From Centropus unirufus (Eukaryota > Chordata > Aves > Cuculiformes > Centropidae), in the NCBI GenBank assembly GCA_013397695.1, contig VYZI01000323.1, positions 117,273-181,272 on the forward strand: DNA of 64,000 nucleotides. Reading direction: 5' to 3'. The notes beneath the pieces were generated by a model, which saw only the letters and a list, made by a program, of their open reading frames with translations, did no database searches and was not told the DNA's origin. The position numbers and the translations under genes are program-made. Shown here piece after piece: positions 23,101 through 36,100 of this stretch. Numbering within the stretch: position 1 is the first letter of the stretch; the number at the start of each line of letters is the position of its first letter.

Positions 23101-25839
23101 CAAGGGAGGAAATGGAACGATTAGATGACAGTAGAACACTTGCCAAGGGTCCTCAGCAAAGAGATCACCCAACAAGACCTACACAACCAAGTGCAACTGA
23201 GTCACAGCAATAAAAGAAATAGAGTGTCAAATCAACGTCTTCTACTATTTGGTTTTCTATTGCACAGGCATATTTAGTTCTTTCGTTTTATTTTAAGAAA
23301 ATAAAGCTAAGATAAATTGTCTGTTACAAAGTGATACTCTTCCATTTGGAAAGGTCTCAGCTGTTTGGATTGTTTCTATGTACTGTTGCCACACTTAGTG
23401 GGTATATAATGTTGAAATTACAAAAGCCCACAGACTAAGTAACAGTTTTTACTGAACTTTGGAAGAAAAACCCAACAAAGGAGCTTCAAATGACTTGAAA
23501 GTTATAAAAAGAAAAAAGAAAAGAAAACATAGAAGGAAAGATGAGATAGATTGTGGAACAATAGTCTGTCAAAATAACCAAGTCTAATTTTTATAGCTAC
23601 TCAAGTGCTCAAAACATAGCCAAATTTCCATGATGCTACTGACTTAATGCCTTTGAAGAACCATGCCAACAGACTTCTCATATCTGAACAAAGAAAACAA
23701 AAGCAGATCTTTTCCATGAGTTACACACAAATCCTAAGTTAACAGGATCCAGATAAAAAGGTAATAACAACTGACAAGATTAATAAACTACATGAGTACA
23801 CACACTGCATTGGCAGCAGGTTTCCATCAGCTTGAATCCTGAGGCTTGCCCTTCACTTTTAAGCTCCATGTAGTTGTATTAAACAGATGTCAGACACAAT
23901 TTTATTTCAGTAGTGGAGCCAAGCACCCAAGCTATCCTTTGTGCTGAGGCTTTTTGAAAATATGGTACATTTTATTAGACCAGATTTTGTGGTCCATACT
24001 TGGTTTAGATGCATACAGTCACTGGTCAAAGATGCTGTCTTTCATCCATCCAGCTGACAGCACGAACCTTTTAAAACAAAGGTTCAGAGGCAATGTGTGG
24101 GAAAATGTCTGGAAAAATATATCTAGAATACCTAAAGAATGTGATGAGATGGAAGTTCAACTACTATAACACACTTCCCTCTGCTTACCTCTAAAAAAAA
24201 ACCACCTTGAAAAAATGAGGAACAAATGTAGTATCTGCCATTTACTAATCTTGAGAAATAATTTGCAATGAATTGCTGTCTTTTCCAGGCAGTATAGCAA
24301 TTACATAATCAGCACTGCAGATAGACGGTCCACTACCACTTCCTGTGAAATCCCTCCTTCTAATCATGCACCAATGAGTGTGTGCTGCTGACCTGGCATC
24401 TCTCAGTTGCCCTGCCAACTTCCCAGGAGAATCTCAAACAGCCCCAGATGAAACTTGAAAAACTGCATGCAAGTGAACGTCTTCCCCATGAGCTATTTTC
24501 TATGGAGCAAAATAAAGATTTTAGACCCATATTTAAAATTCTTCTTACTTCTCATATATATATTGGCATAGATACAATAACACTCTGAATGGTGTGATAT
24601 AATCAGCATCCAATCCCATTTACTGTCTTATGTTTTATGTACACATATGCAGCAGTTTCAGTGACAATGTATTTCTTCCTTGTTCAGCATTCAAAACCCA
24701 GTGACTACATTTCCTTCCCCTTCCCTGAACGAGCCCCTATCTAAGATCCAGTAGGTAGATGGTCTGGTGCCTATGTACAAAATCTGATCAATCAATACTT
24801 CAAGCCATTCACTGCTTAATATCAGTAATTATCCTATCCTCTTATTTTAAAGACATCAGCTCCTTTGGTTCCCTGCAAGACCAGAAATGACCCAGAGTCT
24901 GAGTAGCTCTTGGCTATGCAATAGCCCCTCCTTGACCTCACTCGGTTTCAATCAGCTTTATTCATTTACCTGTTTCTTTTCTAGTAGAAAGAGAGTCTTC
25001 CTCTTCCCATTCCAAGAACCTTAGTCCTCCAGGGCAGAAATGCCTTCCAGTCTTACTAGGCAGGTTAGGATTTTACCTCATTCCGAGATGCAAAATAGCT
25101 AAATTACAACTACTTTCACATCACCGTTAATGCCAAATCTGCAGCAAAAGAGAATTCTTTACACACTTATTCAACACAAAAAACTTGAAGGATTTCTCAA
25201 AAAAAAAAAAACAAAACAGGAAAGTGGACCCTATAAAGAGGAGACTCACTGGTGAGTTGAAGAGTTATTGGCATGGTGTGAGACTCATAACATTCGCTTG
25301 ATTAGGGAACTGTCCTGATTGCCTTATTTATTCAGCTACAGAAATAAAAAAGTCTAATCAATAGGCATCCTGTTCCACAAATGCAAAAATGTAGGAATTA
25401 CCACTTACTCAGGTAAACATGACACTAAGCAGCTGTTTGGCTTTTTATAGCCACAAGTTAAAATACAGTCCTGTTCAATGATTTTTTAAGTCATATTTTA
25501 ACTATTTGTCTCTCTTTATGCTTGAAAAATGAGGTGGAGGGTTCACCTCTAGACGGCTGTAACACAGATACCTGCAGCTTGGTTAGCTGCCTATGGTCCC
25601 CTGAAGAACAGGCACTTTTAGGATGAAATACATTTAACAGGTTTTAGATTTAAAATCAGGAAATTATCTGTGCTGTGCACCATCTGCCCTTTTAGTCTGA
25701 AGGTTTTTGGGAACAGCACTGTTGATAAGGGTATGAGAACAGAGGGAGCACACAGAATAATTCCTTAGACTCCAGAATCTAATTCTGTTGCTGTCACATA
25801 AGACACCTTAAAGTATGTTCAGCCTCCAGCTACTGCACC
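20104..25839. other. Non-coding stretch, no gene recognised
   Basis: AT-rich sequence. A segment at about 20800-21010 is GC-richer and includes a few CpG sites (gtgcgcgcc, gccgagg, gctcgag). An A/G-rich tract lies near 23506-23550 and an A13 run at 25199-25211. The 123-codon plus frame at 22136-22507 starts at TTG and shows no family motif. No RNA gene or interspersed repeat was recognised. Confidence 0.65.
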
Positions 25840-25970
25840 AGAAGGCTGAAAGTCTCCTAGAGACCATGAGTCACCTACCAATGTCTCATGAAGTTCAACA
25901 AGGCCAAGTGCAAGGCCCAACACCTGTGTTGGGGCAAACCACAGTTTCAGTACAGAATAAGGGAATGATG
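25840..25970 (+). mobile_element. CR1 LINE internal fragment without 3' end
   Basis: The core, 25885-25970, reads ctcatgaagttcaacaagg, then ccaagtgcaaggccc and cacctgtgttggggcaa. This matches the CR1 ORF2 segment that opens the copy at 14434. Weaker similarity may extend upstream to about 25840. Unlike ordinary CR1 insertions it has neither a 3' untranslated region nor the terminal octamer, so it is either a remnant cut by deletion or DNA moved by another route. The left boundary is uncertain. Confidence 0.8.
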
Positions 25971-28900
25971 CAATGACTATTTGAAAACAAGAATTTGAGA
26001 AAAGAAATTAATACTCAAAGGTTCCTTAGCAACATTCCTGTGCTGATGCAGCTGATAAATTTAGAAATAAAGTTTTTTTCTGAAGTTCTTCACCCAAAAA
26101 CAGAGGGCTTAACTCTTCCTTTAATGTTGTTTACCAACAATGCAATTTCAAAACATTACTATATGCATTACAATGCAAAAGCACACCTGAGGTCAAGTCA
26201 CTTGTGTACGAAGCAAGATCTACAAGGTCCAATTTTAGCAGCAACTTGGCACCAGACTTTTACATGCTTAGGTGTTTTCATTACTGTACTACATCAATGA
26301 AATTAAATCCTCTCTGAAACGTCACTGTTTTTTGTTTATTCTTCATGTATTTTAATCCCTTGTTTATTTTCACAAATGCGTAAATATAGAAAACAAAGCC
26401 TTGTTAGAACTTAAAAATCAGTGTCCCTGAAATATCAGACTTTGTTAGTGACAGCGAAGCTTCCAAGCCGTTTTATTATTATTACATAATTTTTCCTTCC
26501 TCTGTCATAAAACTTCTCCTACTATATCTGACTAAAAAGCTTTCATGTCTCCTTTTCCACCTGCTAGTGTTATGATTACAATGCTGCTTCATGTAAATAT
26601 GACATCAGATTTTCTGGACCACTCCATTTTGCGGACGATTTAACAGGTATTTCCTCTAAAACATGAGGGCCAAAACCAAAGAGATTCAAATAAGAAAATG
26701 TTTGCGTAAGACTATCTTTGAGGCCAGGAAGGCAAAAACTAGCCTGGAAGAGGAGGAGAGAGCTAGAGAGAAAGGTGTCCATCTTGCAGCACACTTTCTT
26801 CATGCATTGTAGATTTCTGAGCATGACCAAATTTGCCTCGTTATTGTTTGCAGTGAAAAGCCAGAGGAAATGCTTCTCTGTGTGTGTAATTTTGAAATAC
26901 AAGGTATATGTAAGGGAATTTCATACAAATATAAACACCGGGATGTGCTTTAAAAATTTTGGACTTTAAGCTTCTGAACATAATCTTTCCATTCAAATAA
27001 TGTAAGAGAATATTTTAATCATATATGCATATATAAAAAATATACCATGAAAAATTTTCTGTGCTATAATAAGATATATGACCATATATCATTACCTAAC
27101 ATAATAAGGTAACTGCTGGGGTTTTATTAAGGCATTTCTAGATTCAAAGGCATAGCCAGGTATAAACTCTTAGGAAAAATATTTTCAGAAGTCCTTACAA
27201 ATTTAAGAAATTAAAGTTAACATTTTGCTGCCGAATTAGGTGTACGTAAATTATTTGTAAACAGATCTGGAACATATAGATTACTGGTCGTTACAAGAGC
27301 TCAGGTACCTGAAGCTCTTTTTTTCAATAATTTCTGGGATTTGTGGGTGGAACTGGCAATTCAGACTGCACCCAGGTGCTGTGGTGTGTCATTTACTTAC
27401 ACCAGGCTCGATACCTCATATATACTGGGTGAATCTCCTGCATTCCTAGCACCTGATTTGAGAAATCAGACATGTGGCAAACATCTACCTTGCTGTATGC
27501 ATGCAGAATAGGTGGGCAGCTTCTGAGAAGATATGTAGTCCAAGAAAACCTGGGCATAAATATGACAGCTCAAGCAATGCATTTAGACTTCAGGCATGAG
27601 CCTGATGTCCATTTATTTCTGTGATGTGTTCCTTCATCAGTTTCTTGATCAGAATTCTGCCTTTTTCCCTTTGCCGCTCTTTTCAAAACTGAATGCAAAT
27701 ACTGAATTCAACTTAAATTTTTCAAGAAAACCAACATTCAAACCCCCTGCAAATTAGAACAAGTTCTTAAAATCCCATATCACATTAAAAATATTTAGAA
27801 CTAGCCAAGTGAATGAGGAGGAGACAAGCGCATGCATCTCCAAGTGCAAATATAATCAAAATGATTTTGCAAAAACAAGAGGTGAATAAGAACGGATTTC
27901 ATAGAACTTCCATAAACTCATTTGTCACAGCAAAAGTACATGACAATCTCAGCAGGATTCTGGCCAAGATTTCTGACAACATCACAACATCAAGAAGGCT
28001 TGCTTTTTACAGTTATTTAGCATTTTCCCAGCACAACTAGCAGGAGTTCACAGCATAGTGAAGCAGCTACAAAGCTAACGTGGCATGAGTGCCAGGGGTC
28101 ATGAACTTGTTTTCTCTTTTGGTTTGGACACCTTTGGTCAGTGAAGAGTGATTTTTAAATTAACAGTCTAAATAGCTTGACAGAAAAGCATTTATTCATT
28201 AGCTCATATATTTCTCAAAAATGATAAAGAAGCTCCTGGCATCTAGTTTGAGTAAGTAAGCAAGCAAGTTCACCTGACAACATCACTTGTACCCATGCAT
28301 GTATCATGCTGCACAAAGGCATGAATAAGACTCAGCAGAGCTAAGCTGCATTTGGAAAACGTCCCAACAATTTCACAGTGATAAGTCGAATTATGATTAC
28401 ATTACTGTGAATACTGTGTTATACGTATTAGGTGATCATTAAACATATTTCAATGAGCCATTTTAAAATCAGTCAGTTAATAAAAGCATTAGTCAATAGG
28501 ATTGATAATTTTTTTTTATTTTTGTGTTTCAAAACTCCTTTGAAAGTTCCCTGAAAAGGAAAGATGAACTATTACCTGCATACATACAGACTAATGTTTT
28601 TTTTTTTATACTCATTGAAAACAGTACTCTTTACCATGTCTTGGACTTTCTTAAACAGATAATTTTCTCAGTATAATGAAAAGTCATTTTTTCAGAATTA
28701 TATTCCAACAAAGAATTTGCCTATTCTTATATTATTAGAAAGGAAATAGGATCTAATCTTCTTTTATCAAGTTAAATAATACTGAGGTAACTAAACAAAA
28801 ATCCTTTTTTTCGGGTTAAAAAATGGTGTCAAATGTAGATAGTGCAAAATAGTTGTGGCAGATGCTGGTTGCTGAATGTATCTTGTTCCATTTTCCACCA

Positions 28901-30640
28901 GATTCTTCATAACTGTCTTCAGAATCTTGCTTATATATTTATTATTTTCTCCTTTTAAATTAAGCATATCTTAAATATTTTCATTGAAAGAAACTATGAT
29001 TTGAAAATGGTAAATCATGATCAAATGAGTGCTGAGGATGAATTCTATTTTGTGGAGAACTAAATGACAGAAAAAAACCCAAAACCTGAACACATGAAGA
29101 GGTAAGGGGATAGGAATAGGCAAGACACATTGTAAAGCCCAAACTGATTCCAAGAGGAATGTTTTGAGGAAATTTTCCATGAGGTATTGAGTTCTACTCT
29201 AAGTATTTTAGATTAATGTGGTGTGTCAGGAAGACTGAAGGCTGGATTACCTTTAATGGCCTCCCTTAAACGAAAACTGAAATTAAATCAATGATCAGCA
29301 CTTTCTCCCTGTCCTGAAAGCATCAAGACTTCTGCAGGAGATCTCATAATATTTCCAGAATGGGGGAAACCAAGCTCCTCTGCTAATATTCACCACACAT
29401 GAGAAGGGACAAAACTCCAACATGGAGACAAACAAATATGCTTCTATTATAATTACTTTAGAGACTCCAAATTTTGTTGCAATTGAAAGGATTCTAGAAC
29501 ATGAGAGTTAAAAATGCCATAAAAAGATCTGGAAAGACTGACAAAAGCTATCGAATGAACTGTATATCATAATAATGATGAAAGCAGCTTTCAAATAACT
29601 AAAGTCTGAAGTATGTGGAACTGGAACGCCCTTCTAACTTTAAATATTCTCAGGGGAAAACAAAGAGAAAGTTTCCATACCATGTTAAGCCTTTCCTGTA
29701 TAAAGCCACTATAGTTTCACAGCTTACTGAAAAATACAAGGCCTTTCTTTCTGAAGGAATTGCCTGTGGGTGCACTTTTTATGCATAAAGAGGTGGACAT
29801 GGTCTCAAGTATTCCTTTCTACATACCCTTGATGGACAGAACAAGGGAGGGTACAGCGATTGCTGCAGAGAAGTGTTCAGCTCTGTGCATTGTGCTTCAG
29901 AGCAGATTCAGCTGTCAAGGTCACCTTTCTGATCTACGAAGACCCATAGCTGCTCGCTTTTTGCACCCTCTCAGTGACGGTGGCATCATGGAAAGCTTTA
30001 GAAGCACAGCAGTCATTCAAGTCAAGTTCTTGAACTACCCACTTCACTAATAACTCTCCACTAAAATGACTCAAGAAATGTACAGCTGTAATAAAATCCT
30101 CAAAACTTTCACCAGTGCATATATCTACGTTGCCTCTCTTGTTTCACATTGTCTTTGGAACAAGCATGGAGCTATGCTGACAGACTTTAAACAATGGCAA
30201 AGGAAACAAACGTCAGTTCCAACAAGTTGGAGGCATGTTCCTGCTGTTCACCCCCCATTCAAAGGCTGATGCAGAAGAATGAAGCAGGTCTTTTACTTCC
30301 ACAAACACCATGTATCCCAAAGAGGGATTTTCCATTCCCTTGTTCTCATCTCCTGATGTCTCAAAACAGCCTAATGACCTGCTTCATAGATGTACTTCAG
30401 CATGTGCATTATCCAGTCACACATGATGGATGCATTATCAGCTCTAGTGGAAAGGCTCATTGCAGGAATCCTGGGGTACCAGTGAGGGTTAAGTGACAAT
30501 GACAATCCATGACCTGAGTATAGTGGAGAGACTACAGAACTTTTTGCCCCAAAGAATCTCTCACAAACTGGTTCCACTATTCTCCTGCTTTGTTTATACC
30601 GTGGAATTTGTAGAAGGTTTTGGTGGTCCCAGCCTTTCAT
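25971..30640. other. Non-coding stretch, no gene recognised
   Basis: AT-rich sequence with homopolymer runs (T9-T10 near 28510 and 28600) and a short tetranucleotide stretch (agta/agca) at 28251-28268. An ATG-initiated 75-codon frame at 27813-28040 has a weak initiation context and no known motif. Nothing was recognised as a repeat or RNA gene. Confidence 0.65.
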
Positions 30641-31212
30641 AAGAACTTAAAGATTCAGCTCCCAGATGTATAGATTCACAGCTATGGGCAGGAACAAGTT
30701 TATCAGAAGGTCTAAAAAGCCTTTTAACGCTGCAAGAAGCCCCAACCTCCCTCTGGTTGGGAGTGATTCTGGCACTGTTGCTTCCAGTGGGGCATCACAA
30801 TTTGTCCCTGACCTGTCAGAAGGACAGTGCCAGCTTTGCTCCACACCTGAGGCTGGAGGGACATCAGTGAGGGTTTAGAAGGAAGGAGGGAATAACAACA
30901 GTGGTGCAAGCTAAGATTGCAGCACAGGACCTGTATCTAGGCCCACCTGTCCACCCCGGATCGAGGCTAGGGTAGCCCCTGGTCCTGGTTGTGATGCCAC
31001 AGTTGACAGCGGGTCGGTGGTATGGGGACGAGCCCCTCCACTTGCAGCCATCCTGCGTTTGTGACATTTCAGGGCCAACACTGACGAGAGAGCTATGTGC
31101 TGGAGATAGATGCTATGTAGCAGACTGAACTCAAAATAAAAATTTTTCGGAGGAAAGCCTGGTTAAGTCTGACACTGGATGATGCATGCCTGGCAAGACA
31201 TGATAGAGGGAG

Positions 31213-31237
31213 GGGCAATGCAATGGCTGCATTGCCC
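31213..31237. repeat. Perfect inverted repeat, 10-bp arms, 5-nt loop
   Basis: Arms gggcaatgca (31213-31222) and tgcattgccc (31228-31237) are perfect reverse complements around the loop atggc. A perfect 10-bp arm at a fixed loop size is expected well under once by chance in 64 kb. It could fold as a short RNA or DNA hairpin. Function is unknown. Confidence 0.9.
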
Positions 31238-31323
31238 AGAGACATGTGCAGACCGGGTTGTGGTTGCAGAACCTAATTTTGCTACTATTTCACGACTGAG
31301 AAAGTCCAATTGCTAGCATGGAT

Positions 31324-31344
31324 CCATCCTGGGAGACAGGATGG
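31324..31344. repeat. Perfect inverted repeat, 8-bp arms, 5-nt loop
   Basis: Arms ccatcctg (31324-31331) and caggatgg (31337-31344) flank the loop ggaga. It lies 87 bp beyond the 10-bp hairpin and 27 bp before an AATAAA. Confidence 0.85.
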
Positions 31345-31500
31345 TAAACAAAAGCCTGCCCCAGGAGCCTAATAAATTGATGTTATAATACAGGAGAGGT
31401 CCTCTGAGAGCTTCCAGCACGTGGAGAAGGACAAGAAGAAAGAGAATCAGCTCCTTCTGGGACATAATTCTCTGAATTGATATTAGCTGGACTAAGTGGT

Positions 31501-32637
31501 TCATATGAACTCTTCAGCCCCAAGCCACCATTTTGGAGGTATTAATTGTTTTTCTTGACCTCTTAGTAATCTGTAATTACAGTGCTGGCAACTGCATTAA
31601 CATTCTACTAACACAATCTTACTAAAAGTGTCCAGAAGGCTCTATAAACTTCAGCTTGTTGTAATGTATTTATTCTCTATAGTTTATCCTATAAAGTTCT
31701 TGTTTACTGCAGTCAAGAATGGGAGCAACAGGCTATATAATGCCAAACTCAAGTGAAGATGCCCAAGCTACACTTACGTTTATGCCATAATTTTAAACAC
31801 AGGAGACACCAACAAAAATGCCAGAGAAATAATGTAATCTTCATGCTTGAACAATTAAAAAATCTTTAAAGAAGATACACAGAGTTTAACATTTCTTGTG
31901 AAAAATGGGAGTCTGTTTCTTTCCATTTTATTTGATTTGACCAAAGACTGAAGGATGCAACAGGTTTGCTCATGCACTGCAGCTACAAGGAAATCCTCCT
32001 GCCTACATCTACACAAAAACTACATATGCCAAGGCAGGGCTCTGTTGGAAATGCAGTGCTTCCACTGTTTTTTCAAATGGCTTTAATCAGCACTCAACAA
32101 ACAGGAAAAATGTTTCGGCATTTCTAGTCTGCAAATGACTATACGCACAAATACTCACAGAATCATTTGCTTTACACAACTCTCCTGGAGGATATTAGAC
32201 ACACTTATTTAAAGGAAAAGAAAAAAAAAATTAAGTGACATACCTAGAGGTACATATGGAGACTATATCCACAACTGACTTCAAATATCCAGCCTTTTTG
32301 AGTTCCCTTTGCCTACCCCACATATATCCTTTCCTCCTTTACAGAAAGGGATACAGTGCCAGATCACTGGCAGAAGTGTAATGCAGCTTGATCCAAAGGA
32401 ATCAATTGGACCATGGGTTCACCAGTCACATGGGCAAGGCAATTGCAACCAAATAAGTCTACAGAAAAATATATAAGCATAAAGAGATAAGCTTAGAAAG
32501 CAAGGGATGTGAGCGAAGTATGACAACAGTAGAATAAGCACTGGGAATGTGCTCCATAAGAAATACCTACATTTATTTTACTCAAAGGTCCTCCAAAAAA
32601 GAGCCAATCCTTTCTGCCTCAGACACATAGAATGTGA
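31501..32637. other. Non-coding stretch, no gene recognised
   Basis: AT-rich sequence with an A-rich run near 32218-32230. The string cacagaatcat at about 32157 resembles the start of a minus-strand CR1, but the following bases do not continue the match. Confidence 0.65.
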
Positions 32638-32815
32638 GTGCGTACTGCGTGACAGCGTGGGTAAACACTGTCCTGCTGGATGCGCTACCTCAGCACATCC
32701 TCGCACTGCATCCCTCCAAATGGGCACACCACGAGGCGGTCCAGGCAGCAAAGGTCACAGAGAATGGGGAAGGTGCTTCAGAGCTCTCGTCACTAAACCT
32801 CAGAGGAGTAGCATA
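32638..32815. other. CpG-dense patch, unidentified
   Basis: Eight CpG sites occur in about 156 bp (gtgcgta, ctgcgtg, cagcgtg, atgcgct, ctcgca, cacgag, ggcggt, ctcgtc) against AT-rich flanks nearly free of CpG. Two overlapping plus-strand frames (32549-32821 and 32634-32816) cross it, but neither product is recognisable. It could be a repeat fragment, an exon-like relic or a regulatory site. Confidence 0.3.
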
Positions 32816-33099
32816 AAATAGTTATTAGGCTTTTGGAAGAAAAGGCAGATATGCTGGATTTTAGTGCTGAAAAATAAAGAAAGGAAGGGGCAATTAGCCT
32901 TCACTCATAAAACTCCTGACAAGGTCTGTACTACATTTCCTCCTGAAGGAGTCTCCTTCTCTTTGTTGTCTTTTTTTTTTAATGATATATTAATGACAAA
33001 GTATCCAGGGAGCAGGTCAGTAAATGCACATTCACCACTTTTTTTTGCCATTTCTTTTGAAAATGAATCCACAATGAATATGTGCAGAAGTATCTAGAA
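32816..33099. other. Non-coding stretch, nothing recognised
   Basis: Short AT-rich stretch with T10 near 32971-32980 and a T8 run near 33039-33046. No gene or repeat was recognised. Confidence 0.65.
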
Positions 33100-33150
33100 G
33101 TTATTATTACCATTATTATTGCCACTAATACTAATACTATTGCTACTGCC
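33100..33150. repeat. Degenerate ATT/ACT trinucleotide microsatellite
   Basis: About 50 bp of triplets of the type tta/att decaying into act/ata (ttattattac, cattattatt, cactaatactaatactatt). Period-3 character is clear, but interruptions are many, so it is an old, probably stable microsatellite. Confidence 0.8.
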
Positions 33151-36100
33151 TTGAACCCCATTGCGCTTTGTTTTCACTAACATTGCTTTTCTTGAATTTT
33201 AGTATTCTGATTTTCTTTTGTCTGTGGAAAGGGGAAATGGGTGCAGTCCTGATAGTGGTTAATGCATCTACCAGTGCTATTTCACACTCACTGTGTTTCC
33301 TGTGATACCAGTCCTGGGTTTATGCCATTTTTCAGTCTGAAAAATGTGCTGCCTGGTAAATCTCACCACATAAGCCACAACTGTCACTTTCTCTCAGCTC
33401 CGTCACTAAAAGCAAAGCAATCCTGGCACAAGATCACAAACTGCACTTAAGCAAAATAAATTCTTTGTGCTTCCATTTTCCATGGTTCTGGCCAAGAAAA
33501 GGGTTTTGTGAACCCCACTCCCCTGCTCTGACTTAATTTTGATACTCTTTTCCCTTGTTCCTGTGCAAAAGTACTTTAACTATTTTTTTCATTCCATGCC
33601 CAACTTCACTCTGAATCATATCTTTCTTCATTCTTATGCTTGCTGTGTCCTAAATGACCCTATTACTCTTCCTACAATGATCATTGCATGTACCAGTTAC
33701 ATGTACTTACTGTCTATAAACTTTTTATATATCCCTTCTTTGTATTTAGAGTCATTTACCATTTTGTATTATCCAGAAGCTCTTATTAACCTTTGTATTT
33801 GTATTCTCTTGTAACTTTAGTTACTCTCCTGCTTGTCCAGTTTTAAATTTTCACTAGAATTGAAGAGAAAGAGTAGTTTGCTTGGGTTTTCTTGCATCAC
33901 CATTATGCCACGTCTAGTAGAGTTCCAAGAGTCAAGGTTAAAGATATAAAAGGGAAAGGAAGAGCTGGAGAAGCGCCTCAAAGAGCACAGCACCACACTT
34001 TTAATTAATATTGAAGGGATGGAATATTTATTTCAATTAGTAAAACAAACCTCAGTGACATGAAAGATTTGAGTTCATTTATCTATACTAGCTAAGTCTG
34101 TATTTTTAAAGTCAATCTCACTATCTTGCATATAGTCAGTGGTGATAATGAAACTCTTTCCTTACTCTTCTGACACCTAGATTATTCCACAGTAGCCCAG
34201 CCTTGTATCATATCCACAAATACTTCACATTCCCACAAAATATTTTTTAATCTCAAAAGGTCCAATTGCTTGGTTTCTGTCTTCAATGGCAGGGAGAACA
34301 CATTTGCTCACGTTTGGTTAAACCCTGCATATTGAGTCTTACCATGTGGTTCAAGCAATTTTGGAAGATGAGTACATCTTAATTTCTTGTATGAAATACA
34401 CTTCAGTAAGCAAGGCTCATGGAAACAGCATTTTCTGATGGAAAGACAGGTACAACCTAAATTTTGCCTTTGGTGTAACATCAAGGTAACATCACTGGTT
34501 CTCCAGTTAGTGTATACAAGGTGGTTTGCAATTTTTCCTTCGTTCATTTGTAATTGAGCAAAAAACTTATGTCAGTGTCTGAAGTCATGACTAGATGCTA
34601 AGAATGATAATGCTGTGGTGGAATAAAGGTACGAAAGAAAAAAAGAACTAGGGCCAGATTTCCATCAGCTTTACAGCTACGGTAAAAGTCAAAGTCAAAT
34701 TCTGAGAACTGTGACATTTCTTTAAATAGTTTGAGCCAAAAACTTTGAAGAAGAGACATTAAAAAAATAGCATTGTAGTAAATTTTGTATTGAGGAGTAC
34801 TTTAACAGACTTTCTATTCACTGTTAACTACATAAGAACATGTGGTGTAATTGTCCTCAAACTCTTGAAAAGGCAAAAGTCTAAGCTACCAGCCACCAAA
34901 AGCATAAACAGTATTTTTAGAAGCACATAATAAAACTAAAGGAGAAGGAAAGAATGTAGCAATGGAAACCAAGTATGCATAACTGAATGATATTTTACCA
35001 TTTGCTGTCATAAGCAGTTTAGTTTTAATTCCTGGGAATGCTACCTATAAGGAACATAGACAACATTAAGCATCATCTGTCATGTGTGGTGGAAACTGCA
35101 AGCAGAACAGACAGTATCGAGGGAATGGATCAGGTTCCTTCAGGATCAGGCGGCTTCAGCCAACCTTTGAACAATAACATCAGGCACTGCTTTAAGACGT
35201 CCTTCCCATTTGAGGATCTTGACATGCATTTCAACACTTATCACATCTCAGCCTCCAAGGGAAGCAGCTAAACATCTTATTTCTGCTATTAGCAGGTTAA
35301 AAAAATGAACCAGGGAATGGGTTTCACACTTTTTAAGAGTTTATGAAGAGGTGTGATGCGAATTGTTCCCCACCTTACAGCTAATTTCCTTCTGGACAAT
35401 ACTATTGTATTGACTCCACTAGTACTAGTAGTATTTGAAGTCAAATTATCAGACTTATCAGAAAGTGACTGTGTTTCATCTGCCGATGTGTACTCCTTGC
35501 TCAAACCATCCATTTTAGAGCAGGCATTTTAGTAATTGAACAACTGCCCAGCTGCCGTCATGCAACACACCAGCACTGGATCGAATCTTTGAAAGCACTG
35601 AAATGTGAAATTCTAATGTTGGAAATTCTTGTAAAAATAGTTCATTTTTTAAATTTCTTTACTGGAAAAAAAACCATCTTGCAAATTCTCCTAGTGCACT
35701 ACCATGTAAGCGGTCCAATCAGTATGAGGGGGTATAAAACTATTCATTTAACTATTAATGAATTATGGATCATGCAAAGAACTAATGTTTTTCAGCAACT
35801 CTCATCGTTAGTAGGGAGTTTTTTGAATCTGATATAGCAGCTTCTATACAGAAATACTAAGATTCTTTTCAACAAGCAGTCCTGTGCTCTATGAGACACA
35901 ACCTCAGAGGCACACTTACACATTATACATCAAACAACTAATCAAGCTGCTAATCTCACATTGTGCTCCTTGCTTCCTGTTGAAAGCTAAACTAAACAAC
36001 AATGTGTGCTCAGCTGCAGCCCATTTGGCAGCATCTTGAAGATTTCTCCGGCTTGAGGACCGAGTATTTAAGTGAACAACTGAAAGTTGCTGTATAATTA

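Larger units (their letters stand above)
30700..31500. other. GC-richer, CpG-retaining segment with clustered perfect stem-loops, unidentified
   Basis: Distinct from its flanks: ten CpG sites fall between about 30956 and 31296, and several perfect inverted repeats with short loops are present (30741-30761, 30813-30827, 30965-30977, 31213-31237, 31324-31344). An AATAAA lies at 31371-31376. There is no long ATG-initiated frame. The features would fit a moderately young unrecognised repeat, such as a solitary LTR, or a structured transcript. I cannot place ends or find a target-site duplication, so the identity is left open. Confidence 0.35.

Noticed and set aside
32157..32167. cacagaatcat, resembling a minus-strand CR1 start
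   Set aside because: The following bases do not continue the CR1 tail; an 11-bp match alone is not enough.
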